NCBI GenBank assembly: GCA_012845835.1
Contig: JABAKD010000019.1
Span: 5,060,994 to 5,124,993, forward strand
DNA: 64,000 nt
Source: Undaria pinnatifida
Taxonomy: Eukaryota > Sar > Phaeophyceae > Laminariales > Alariaceae
Direction of reading: 5' to 3'
Below the pieces are notes generated by a model. The model had not been told where the DNA came from and ran no database searches. It saw nothing but the letters and a program-made list of their open reading frames with translations. Positions 34,545-44,066 of the stretch are shown here, in pieces. Made by a program: the position numbers and the translations under genes. Every line of letters starts with the position of its first letter. Position 1 is the first letter of the stretch.

Positions 34545-35765
34545 CATGACGTAGCTTTCATTCATCCCCCGCCCCTCCTCCAACGCTCCCTCCTTCCCCA
34601 CCACCCGCATGATCGCATAGACCAAGCACCACGAGTATAGCAAGCCCCTACATATATGATAAATACGCGCGATCGGGGTATCACACACAATCTTGCAAAG
34701 ATGAGTTTCGACCAAAAATTTGATCTCACAGCTAGCAGCTGGAGTATATGTTATTATATGTGACTTAAACCTCTTGAACCCCCCCCCCCCCCCCCCCCGC
34801 TTCCCCCCCCTATTTTTTTCTCCGCTCTCTCTTGCTCAAACGCCCCACGGAATATCGAGATCCGCCAGAGTAAGAAACACTTCCACGAACTGGATATCAC
34901 CTCATTATCTTTCTAGAGAGACATCCACGCCGCTGCTGCAATTCTCACCCCTCACCCCCGCCCCCAACGCCCCCTCCTTCCCCACCACCCGCACCATCGC
35001 CTAGACCTAACACCACGCGTATAGCAAACCCCTACATCTATACGACCTAAAGCCCTTTCGCTGCCCCCCCCCCCCCCCCTCCCCCACCCCCCCCCCCCCA
35101 TCCCCACCCCCTCGAACACTCCGCCCTCTACTCACTGATTGTACGACTTACAGGGTACTATACATGATAAACTGGTGCGATATTTCCAAAATCGTCACAT
35201 GTATGCCCTTAAAGGATGTGCAGTTTTCACGCACAGTTTGAGCTGCCCCGCCCGCCCCGCCCCCCGGCCCCCCCCATGATAAACTGGTGCATTCTTTCCA
35301 AAACCGTCAGATGTATCCCCTTGAAGGATTCATGGTTTCCACGCACAAATTGACCTGCCCCACCCGTCCGCCTCCCCCTCCCCCCCCCACCCCCGCTCCC
35401 TTTTGATCAAAACCCGGCCCCCACGTCCTTTGAAAAACTCCGCCCACCCCGCACCGGTTATTCGACTTACAGGATTCACTTGATAAACTGATTCATTTCC
35501 TTCCACAGCTAGCTGTCAGATTTTGTCTCCCTCGAAAACGGGTTTTTTTTTAGTTTCCGCGCACAGACTGCCCCACATCACCCTGTTGACCCTGATAGCT
35601 ACACTGTAGTAGTTTCAAGGAGAATCGCCGACCTATATCCTGAATGAGAACACGCAACCCGTAATACGCGCGATCGGAGTATCACACAGAGCTTGCAAAG
35701 ATGAGTTTCGGCAAAACGTTCGGTCTCACAGCTGGATGGAGTGTGTTTAGATTTTGTAATAGTAC
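34545..35765 (+). repeat. Family B dispersed repeat, copy 4 (longest, multi-part)
   Basis: Begins CATGACGTAGCTTTCATTC, contains a first TCACAGCT-AGCAGCTGGAGTA core at 34,700-34,745, then the long-form section (CCGCCAGAGTAAGAAACACTTCC, GCCGCTGCTGCAATTCTC, CCCCACCACCCGCACCATCGCC), then the standard core from 35,455 to 35,765. Poly-C runs occur at about 34,780, 35,065 and 35,385. The same composite order is found at 60,045-61,010. Confidence 0.88.
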
Positions 35766-36009
35766 TTACATACAGAGGATGATACAGCACTAATTTGTTT
35801 TTGTCCGCCATACAGGCCGGCAACAGGCATACTTCGGGAGTACGACTATTCTATTATTAATACTGTAAACAAATGTTGTGAAACGGAAGTTCAAGATCAA
35901 CGTTTTGGGAAGTCTAACTTTTTTCCGCTCAAAAATAGTCAATGACATATAGTCGATAGTTCGGACGAATTTTGCGCTGTGGCTGGTGGTGATGGTGATG
36001 ATGGTAAAA

Positions 36010-36110
36010 CGACTCTACAGCGGTGAAATCAAAGATTTGTCGAAACTCGTACTGGGAAGGTGTGTGTGATACTCCCATGGTGCGTATTACTGGGTGTGCC
36101 TCTGCTGCTG
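36010..36110 (-). repeat. Family B fragment, copy 5
   Basis: About 100 bases matching the reverse complement of the CAAGATGAGTTTCGACAAA - CGATCGGAGTATCAC part. It is the most diverged copy (CCATGGTGCGTATTACTGGG). Confidence 0.75.
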
Positions 36111-36384
36111 CTGCTGTTGTGAATCGTATGACACCACGCGTACATGAACACAGTACGAGTACCTACGTATGAGCATGAGTTTGCGATTAGTTTTGTATGT
36201 TCCAGTCTTTTCTCACGAAGGGTTTCGCGGTGTCATGGGTTTTTTTTGCTGTTGTTTCCATCATGGATTCTTTTTTTTGTTTATCCGCTGTTTGTGTCGA
36301 TGCTGTTTTTTCTTAATGGTGGTCTCTCTTGCCCCACATGAGGTACTTCGGCTGTCTGTTGCGCTGCTTCCACCCACTGTTGTT

Positions 36385-36700
36385 CGGACCAAGGCTTCGG
36401 CAGGGATGATACCCCCATTTCATCATCGGGTTTGTGCCACGCGCACGAGAAACTCTGTACTTCTCGGAGGAAAATGATTTCTTAGGCGTTTTCGTTTTGG
36501 CGCACTGAAGCTTTCCATACAACAACGCGGATCCATATAGACTATAGCAAAACTAAAACAACCCGAAAGCTTAATATTACGCAGGAACAGGGTGTCACTC
36601 GCGCGATTGACACCGAGCGACTGGAAAAAAGGGGCCTCAAAACTGGCACAAGGCCCGTCGTAGAATTCGTCTTCGTGTACGCTAAACTCAGAGTATATCA
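36385..36700 (+). repeat. Dispersed repeat (family T), copy 2
   Basis: Partner of 24,690-25,050 (see that entry). It ends CAAGGCCCGTCGTAGAATTC, close to the terminal sequence of the small TIR element 300 bp downstream. Confidence 0.65.
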
Positions 36701-36988
36701 TGCTGTCGTTGTATTAATAGTATGAAGAACGCGTTCCTTCATTCAGGACCATTTCTTGGTGTATTTATTCCTCTTCTCCTCTTCTACTAACAACTGCACA
36801 TTCTACATGCCTCACCTTTGCGCCACCGCCGTGGAGGCTCATTACATTAACTACTACGACACACATACCTCTGGCGGAAGTCAATATCACCACGCAGTGT
36901 ACTGTATGCGAGAATAGTAGAGTGCCGGCAGCCCTATCCACGAGGGCAACAACCAGACGATGCCAACGAGTAAAAACACAATCAGTCG

Positions 36989-37228
36989 TTCTACGGTAGC
37001 CCCCCCAACTTTTCTACAACGAAATCGCCGGTTTTTGAAACCAGCGCTCTCCCGGCCGTATCTCCTGAAATACGGAGCCCCTTGTCGCCCCGACGTCGTC
37101 GTTCGATAGACCTTTGCAAGCATGAAAATGTTTGAGGATGTTTTTTTCATAGCGCCCTTCCTCGTGTCTAGCAGCCGTGAAATGTTCGTTGAAGAAAATC
37201 GCAGGTTTTGGAGGGGGCTATCGTAGAA
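36989..37228. mobile_element. 240-bp TIR element (MITE-like) with target-site duplication
   Basis: The left end is TTCTACGGTAGCCCCCC and the right end GAGGGGGCTATCGTAGAA, imperfect inverted repeats of about 17 bases. TCAGTC immediately follows the right end (37,229-37,234), and the same six bases lie just left of the element (36,982-36,987, followed by one G), which fits a 6-7-bp target-site duplication. Inside, GAAATCGCCGGTTTTTG and GAAAATCGCAGGTTTTGG form a direct repeat near both ends. There is no ORF for a transposase, so it is a non-autonomous element. Confidence 0.78.
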
Positions 37229-38239
37229 TCAGTCCTATTTAATATGTTTTCCGTAACTCAAGACATGAAAGTCGTGGCAAACACTCGGCCTGACGATCAT
37301 AGGTCAACAAGAAGGCATTCCGCTATCGTGAGGTAGGGGGTCGCACGTGCGTGTGGGCCAAAGAGTTCTGGCCGACCTCAACCTCTTGAACTCATCAAGT
37401 GAGTAAGTAACGGTTAGTCTGATAGGATTACGAGTGCAATTTGTTTCAAGACTAGGGCATAGAGGTGTTAGTCGGGTCGCGCGAATGAATGCCTTCGAAG
37501 TCATGTTTCGGATGAGATATTGATTGAGCTATCCTCATTTTCGGAGATCAGAACCCTTCGGCTGCATGCACCCCTGCCCGTGGGATGACTCCAAACTAAA
37601 CGGACGACTTCACAGCGGTGCAAAGCAACTGGGAACAACTACTACGCGTCGTTCCTGCTAGAAGAGCTTTGAATGAGAGGGCCTACTGTACGTAGTGGAC
37701 TCACTTACTCCAAAATTCACCGGATACTACTACACTGTTGAAAAACATTTTGTTCGCAGACCATACCTGATTTCCGCTGCAACCTAGGACGACCTCAGAC
37801 TCGTGCGCAGCGACAGGAACTTCCTTTACGTGCATGCAAGGTATTTCCACCGAATGAGACAAGAGTGCTCCTGTCAATCGATCAGGTTAGGCTGCCCGCC
37901 GTGCAGCGAAATGAATATGTCTGGGCTCAAGCGGTGGACTCAATTTGATACACTTTTCACTTTTTTCGCATTTTGTCCAGAATACTTGGAGACGATCCAA
38001 CAGCCTAATAATGTTTCCAGAGATACGAAGAGCAAAAACATATTGTGCAACAGTGTTGTTTCTGTCTAGCTGGTACACAGTCGTAGATTTATGAACTTTT
38101 GATTGCCTGCCACAGGGCAGGATACATGTGTTAGGTCGTTTGCAACCATGAAGAAATGGTGCTGTCTGAACTACTCGCCACAGGGAAGGATATTATGAAA
38201 AAGGGTGTCTTCTTCATGGTATCTTTTTTTATTTTTTGT

Positions 38240-38370
38240 GTTCCTCCTCACAATTCTACTTTCCAGCTTCTGGACAAGCCGTGGTCACAGGGGTCGTCCC
38301 TTCTTCCCCCTGGTCCTTCCCTTCAATTCTTTTCGCGCGTAGGATTCAGCAATCCCACTGCTCGTCGATA
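38240..38370 (-). repeat. SINE body fragment (family S3)
   Basis: CCAGCTTCTGGACAAGCCGTGGTCACAGG and the pyrimidine-rich stretch that follows, then GCGCGTAGGATTCAGCAATCC and CACTGCTCGTCGAT, match the reverse complement of 50,095-50,215. It abuts family B copy 6. Confidence 0.75.
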
Positions 38371-38387
38371 TATTAAAAAAATAAAAA

Positions 38388-39085
38388 CACACTCCGGCTA
38401 TGGGATCGAATATTTTGCCGAATCTCATCTTTGCAAGCTGTATGTGATACTCCGATCGCGCGTGTTATTACGGGTTGTGTGTCCTCATTAAGGATATAGG
38501 TCGGCGACTCGCCTTGGAACTACAGTGTAGCTATCAGGGTCAACAAGGTGATGTTAGGCAGTCTGTGCGCGGAAACTATAAAACCCGTTTCTGAGGGAGA
38601 CAAAATCTGACAGCTGTGGAAGGAAGTGCATCAGTTTATCAAGTGAATCCTGTAAATCGAATATCCGGTGAGGGGAGGGCGGAGTTTTAGAGGACGTGGG
38701 GGCCTGATTTTGATCAAAAGGGGGGCGGGAGGGGGAAGGGGGGGGAGGTTTCGGGTGGGGCAGGTCAATTTGTGCGTGGAAACTATAAATCCTTCTTGTG
38801 GGGGAGGGGGGGGGAATGTGGCGGGGGAGGCGGGGGGCGAGGGCTTTAGGTCGCATAGATGTAGGGGGTTGCTATACGCGTGGTGCTAGGTCTAGGCGAT
38901 GGTGCGGGTGGTGGGGAAGGAGGGGGCGTTGGGGGCGGGGGTGGGTGGGAATTGCAGCAGCGGCATGGACGGCTCTAAAACGATAACGAGGCGATATTCA
39001 GGTCGTGGAAGTGTTTATTACTCTGGCGGGTTTCGATATTAGGTGGGGCGTTCAAGCGAGAGGAAGCGAGGAGAAAAATAAAAAA
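38388..39085 (-). repeat. Family B dispersed repeat, copy 6 (extended)
   Basis: Reverse orientation, with the core (ACACTCCGGCTATGGGATCG through TTTATCAAGTGAATCCTGTA) followed by the long-form section ending GGCGGGTTTCGATATTAGGT. It has G-rich stretches but fewer pure runs than copy 2. Confidence 0.9.
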
Positions 39086-39636
39086 AAACTCGTCGATATA
39101 TTCGATACACGGAAGCAGTCTCATTTTTTATGACACGTACACCCATGATGTTTTTGCGTGATCAGAAACGATCCGCCACACACAGATCAAGGCGCAGCTA
39201 GCTGCACAGTTAATAGCAGCCCTGCCCGGTGCGTTCCGGCCCTTCTTCTCATCATTTGTACACCAATCACGATATTTCTAGATATATATGGTCCATGCAG
39301 GATACATTACTCAATTTTTCCCCAGCACCAATGCGCACTTTGCTCAGGGTAGGGCTGTGTGATCCGAATTCGAGAGTACGTCTAAAGAGCTAGACTAATC
39401 TCCTAGCGAGCGGTAACATGTGAAGTGATGGGTTTTTATTCCCAGTGTTATCTGCCTATTTATCGCCGATAAACCGGAAAGACTTTATAGCTTTTTAGGG
39501 GGGCATGTACGTTTTGCAGATTGATGATGACCACGGATTCGGAGAACTCGGGCAAGTTCAATCGTCAGGAGTTCGTCTCAAATAATACTTGCCAGGTATA
39601 CGATTTGAAGCAGATGTTACAAAAATAAACATACTT

Positions 39637-39905
39637 CGTACACTCCAGCTGTGAGATCGAAGATTTTGTCGAAACTCATCTTTGCAAGCTGTGTGGGATA
39701 CTCCGGTCGCGCGTATTACTGGGTGTGTGTCCTCATAAAGGAGATAGGTCGGCGACTCCCCTTGGAACTACAGTGTAGTTTGTACCAGGGTCAACAGGGT
39801 GATGTTAGCCCGTCTGTGCGCGGAAACTGTAAAACCCGTTTTCGAGGGGGGACAGATCTGAGCTGCGGAAGGAAATGCATCAGTTTATCAAGTGTATAGT
39901 AGGTG
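39637..39905 (-). repeat. Family B dispersed repeat, copy 7 (core)
   Basis: Reverse orientation from ACACTCCAGCTGTGAGATCG to CATCAGTTTATCAAGTGTAT. The long-form section is absent. Confidence 0.9.
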
Positions 39906-40049
39906 AATACGTGAGCTCGCCGGCAGGGGGGGGTGATGCGAAACGTATCAACCCATATACGCATGCGTAGGGAAGACCCGACGCAATTTAAAGAAGAAAG
40001 AAAACAAAGCAAGGAAAGGAAAGGAAAGAGAAAAAAACAGAACAGCGGA

Positions 40050-40115
40050 TACCTGTTGTTGTTGTTGTTCTCACATTAAGTCGCATAATCAAGTCCGTGG
40101 TCACAGGACAGGCTC
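40050..40115. repeat. Fragment sharing the GTTGTT...CCGTGGTCACA block
   Basis: GTTGTTGTTGTTCTCACATTAAG, then CAAGTCCGTGGTCACAGG. It matches the distal end of the inverted-repeat arms at 14,740-14,800 and 22,215-22,270, so it is a third, short copy of that terminus. Confidence 0.65.
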
Positions 40116-40394
40116 CAGTCACTCTGGAGCTGCGGAATACCCCAGGGAAAACACACACAACCCACGGTGGTACACGCATATATCACATCTGACGCAATTG
40201 CCTCACCAGACACATATAAAAGTGAAATCGGGAGTCAGTCTACGATGTGCCAGGTCCAGGCCGGTGCATACGTCTCACTACTCACGCCTGGAGAAACCAC
40301 ATATATATTCCGATTGCCACCCAAGTAAGACTACCACGCATATATTACACGTAGTATCTATCACTACGCATACGCACGACAGGCACAAGTCAAT

Positions 40395-40590
40395 TGGAGA
40401 AAAAGAAACAAAGAAAAGAAAAGAAGATAAAGGAAAGGGAAGAAAAGAGAAGAAAAACGAAACAAGACGAAAAAGGCAAGCAAAGAGAAGAAAAAGACAA
40501 GAAAAGCAAGAAAAGACAAGACAAGAAAGCAAGGAAAGAAGAAGAGAAAAAAAGAAAACGAAAAAGAAAAGAAAGAAAAATGTCATACTA
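40395..40590. repeat. ~195-bp polypurine (GAAAA/GAAAG) tract
   Basis: The plus strand is almost entirely purine with phased AAGAAAAG-type units and rare C. It creates Lys/Glu-rich or Phe/Leu-rich ORFs that are artefacts. Such tracts can form triplex DNA. A smaller similar tract lies at about 40,000-40,040. Confidence 0.9.
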
Positions 40591-40599
40591 GCAGACCCT

Positions 40600-41315
40600 A
40601 GGAACTGGCTAAGGATGGCATTGGGCTAACAGAGGGTATCACGTCCATCACCAATGGCACCTGGGAGAGAACGCAACATGGCGAAGAAGTCAGGGCGGTC
40701 TTATGCTATCTTGTGACGGTCATTAAAAGGCCCACAACTTTCAATACGATGATGGCCAAACCCAGACTTCAGTCTCTTGGGCATGACGCTCCACCTTCCG
40801 CCCCTCCCCCCTTCCTCCCTTTCCCCCTCCCCCCTCCCCCCCTCCCCCCTCCCCCCCTCCCCCCTCCCCCCCTCCCCCAGTCCCCTCCCCGCCCCCCCCC
40901 CTTCCCCCTCCCCCCGGCCGCTTAGAGATGCCAACGGTGGATGACGCTGCCGCACCCTTTGCGCGTCGCTCTGCAGCTTTGCGTCTCTCCGTTTCATGCC
41001 AATTATGCATGAACAACTCGGCTCCCTCCTCTACTCTTCGAAACCATCTGCCAGCCTTCTGAGCAGCCTTTCGCCATCCTTCGAATTTCATTCCAAATAC
41101 CGACATATCCTCCTTCAGATGATCCATCCAGTCTTTCTCTTGCCCCCCTGAGTAGCCCTTACCCCCAACAAACTCCCCAAACATCACCCTCTGTGGCAAA
41201 CGCTCCTCCCCCATGCGTGCCACGAATCCCGCAAACAAAATCCTCCGTTTGCGCACTATCACCTCAACGCTCTCGGAATCTGTCTAGGCAAGCGCGTCGG
41301 CGTACGATAGTGGAG
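40600..41315 (-). pseudogene. LINE (non-LTR retrotransposon) 3' end, copy 1
   Basis: C-terminal part of a LINE ORF2 on the minus strand. From about 41,310 it reads LSYADALA, then VRKRRILFAGFVARMGEERL, PQRVMFGE, GKGYSGGQEKDWMDHL and GRWFRRVEEGAELFMHNWHE, and ends in an Ala-rich tail, STVGISKRPG, expanded into a Gly/Glu-rich run. The expansion comes from a 120-bp C-rich microsatellite at 40,796-40,918. An in-frame stop lies near 41,285. It is truncated on the 5' side. It aligns part for part with the LINE copy immediately upstream (41,320-42,180). A 3' UTR-like segment (40,600-40,735) also matches 41,320-41,440. Confidence 0.8.
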
Positions 41316-41319
41316 GGTC

Positions 41320-42180
41320 CTGACAGAAAAAGGCGTTGGGCACATAGAGGGCATCAAGTGCATGAAGGGTACTGAAGGAAGCACGGCGAAGAAGTCCGGG
41401 CAGCCTTACGCTAGCTACGGACGGCCATAGGAAGGCGCACACGTCAAGAAGATGATCGCTAGACCCATACTTCAGTCTCTTGGGCAGGATGCCCCCGACC
41501 GCCCCCGCCCCCCCCTTGCATTCCCCAGCCGCCTCGTATTGGTGTCAACGGTGGGTAGCACGACCGCGGCCTTCGAGTGTCGCTCTACAGCTTTGCAGCG
41601 CCCCGCGTCAGGCCTTTTCCGCATGAATGCCTCTACCCCCTCCTCGACCCGTCAAACTCTCGGCCAGCCTTATGTGCAGCCGTTTGTCACAACCTTCGAT
41701 TTTCGCGCCAAATCCCGCCATGTTTTCCTCTAGACACACCATCCGATCGTCTTCTTGCCTCCCGGACTATAGCCTTTAATCTCAATCAGCTCCCCGAACA
41801 TCACCCTCCGCTGCAGGCGCTCATTCCACAGATTTGCCACGAATCTCGCGAATTTTGTGCTCCGAGTCCGCAAAGTCATCTCCATGTTCTCGGAGTCTGC
41901 CTTGGCCGACGCGTTGGCGTACGAGAGGGTGTGGTCGCCGCGCTTCTGTTCCCGCCAGCCGAAACATCCGAAATGCATGGATTGGTGAACCTGCCGTAGC
42001 CTGTCGTAGCCAGACTTGTTCGGGCTCCACGTCACGCGCCCGTAGAGTAGCGTCTCGATCACCTCGGCTTCCAGCATCCGCACCTTCAGCCGCAAGCGCA
42101 CACCCAGGCGGTCTCGATTTTCCATATTGTACCGCCGGAAGCACGCCCGACTTCTCGTATAGTCCGTCCTTAAAAGTACT
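41320..42180 (-). pseudogene. LINE (non-LTR retrotransposon) 3' end, copy 2 (longer)
   Basis: Same family and orientation as copy 1 but reaching further 5'. It starts SRACFRRYNMENRDRLGVRL, then RLKVRMLEAEVIETLLYGRV, TWSPNKSGYDRLRQVHQSMH, a GWREQKRGDHTLSYANASA block and RFVANLWNERLQRRVMFGEL. This is the thumb/C-terminal region after the reverse transcriptase fingers and palm. Below 41,730 the frame is broken by a stop after TIGWCV, but the C-terminal tail is still readable (RVEEGVEAFMRK, VERHSKAA). The catalytic RT motifs are not present in either copy. The two copies lie head to tail. Confidence 0.8.
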
Positions 42181-42199
42181 GACTGAAGCACCACGAGTA

Positions 42200-43427
42200 G
42201 TATTCTGCTACATACCCTCCCCCTCCCCCTTCAGTAATGAGTCCCGCCAAATTCCCTCATGTCTATCTGCCTGCTGCACTGCCTGTTTGAGAGGTTGGGT
42301 GTGGATCCATCGACTTTGCGTAGCTGCGTGAAATTTGAGTGAAATCAGCCATTTTGATTACTTATTATTATGGGTATACGCCTTGTACGAGGATTAAAAG
42401 GAACAGCGGACAGCGCATATCGTTGAGCGCGTTACAGTATACAGTAAAACGACGTAATTTGTGTTCTCCTGTGTCGTTGATTTGCGAGCGAGAGGTTGCT
42501 TGCTGATTCTGCGCATACACAGCTAGCCAAGTTGAGTATTGAACACTCATCCGGTCGAACTCACTGCTCTTGTATTGGAAACATATTGAAAATGCATCAC
42601 GCGTCATGCAGCTTGCAAAGTAAGTGGAGTATCTACTATTCTACCAGTCAAACCCGCAGCTGGCATATATGACAGAATTTACAAGAAAAATATGTGTTAC
42701 ATGATTAACCACACCGCGTCTCCCCTCTCTCTTCTGCGCATCTAGTTCATGTAATTCGCCATGCCACGCCTCCTCCCTGGTAGGCATGCTCGTACTGTAC
42801 TTTATCCATAAAAAAGTATGAAGTCGCCCAGTCTAGCTTTCATATTTCGAAAGCATGCGTAGTGTGTCCCACATTCCACATAATAAGCTGCGGTGTAGCC
42901 GCCCCCGAATCCCTTATTTCCCCCAACTCTCTGTGCATACCACGCACAATAACTAAGTATGCCATCCGCTAACCCCGTTTCCTCTTCGCTAGCCATACTC
43001 GTACTGTCCTTCAACCTACCCGTGTACCCATCAAGGACAAAAGCAAATGTGTTAACATTTAATTTCAGTATATCACGCTCCCAGAAAATCTTAATTCATC
43101 GCCTAGAACTATGGAGGCACGAAACACGGTTGATGCCACCCAAACACACGCCCACTACGAGTAACAGAACTTTGACATTACACCAACACACATGGCAGAA
43201 CCATCTGTACCCTCGCCCCTGTAGAACTAGTGCTTCCATCAGTAGGGTGCTCAAAATCGTCGCCCACAATAAGATACAATAGCTGCCGCTAAAACGAGCG
43301 ACAGCTGACACATGTAACTGTCGTCAGACGTGTGCGTCCACGGGCCATTGGTTCGTGTCATTGCAAGGGGCAACACAGGTGGAATAAAGCCGATGTGACG
43401 TTCGTTGTATTGCAATTGATGTGGTCA
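42200..43427. other. No recognised gene
   Basis: Only short ORFs. Two GCCATGC/GCCATAC-CTCGTACTGT phrases at about 42,790 and 42,995 hint at an old duplication. Nothing further is supported. Confidence 0.5.
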
Positions 43428-44066
43428 TTAGTTGGCCGCGACGGCGTTGAAGACGCCCATGCCTGTGTACCTAGCCCGCGTGCTTTGTGCTAAGTCCACC
43501 AGCCTAACCTCTTCCCACAACCTAGCCTTCATGGTGTCGGAGTTTCCAAGCTTGCCTATCCTGTCGAAACTCATTGGCTCCACCATGAGGTCCGCTAGTC
43601 TTTTAGCCCTACTGAGACAGACGAAAGTAAGCCCCGTGCAGGCCTCCTTCGGCCCCAAGTCTATGACGGCCTTCTCTATCGTCTGCCCCTGTGATTTGTG
43701 CATAGTGATGGCCCAGCAGAGCCTCAACGGCACTTGCGTCCTGACCTGCGTTCCCCCATCCTGCCAAGTAGTGTCTACGGGAGAAAACGGCACACACCCT
43801 CTATATCTCTCCTGAGACGACCATTCCCCCCCTGAGTACCCTCTGAACTTGACGACAACGTAAAGGGGGAGGTTCGGCGGGGGTGCGTCGTCTGCAAACA
43901 CCAACTCGACGACTTGGCCTCGAATGCCGTTCACGAGCCCAACTTGTTGGTACAGGTTCTTCGTGAGCATGACCTTGGCTCCCTTAGCTAGGTAGAGGTC
44001 CCTCTCAAGCCCCTCCGCCGTGTCTGCTGTCGCCCTTCTGGCGTTGGCGCACGGACCGAGTTTGTG
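43428..44066 (-). pseudogene. Pif1-type helicase, C-terminal fragment
   Basis: The C-terminal third of a Pif1-family superfamily 1B DNA helicase, which unwinds DNA 5' to 3' using ATP. The reading frame is open from 44,066 to the stop at 43,428. It reads ADTAEGLERDLYLAKGAKVM LT-type sequence (motif IV region), then NLYQQVGLVNGIRGQV, motif V PLRLCWAITMHKSQGQTIEK, and motif VI TGLTFVCLSRAKRL. Walker A and B are absent upstream, where an in-frame TGA at 44,069-44,067 ends the match, so the fragment cannot work alone. Helitron transposons carry a helicase of this type, but no Rep motif and no terminal CTRR/hairpin was found. It may be a Helitron remnant, a truncated host Pif1 paralogue, or a last exon whose upstream exons lie beyond 44.1 kb. 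Confidence 0.85.

Noticed and set aside
40198-40629. Lys/Arg/Glu-rich 143-codon ORF
   Set aside because: Translation of the polypurine tract.
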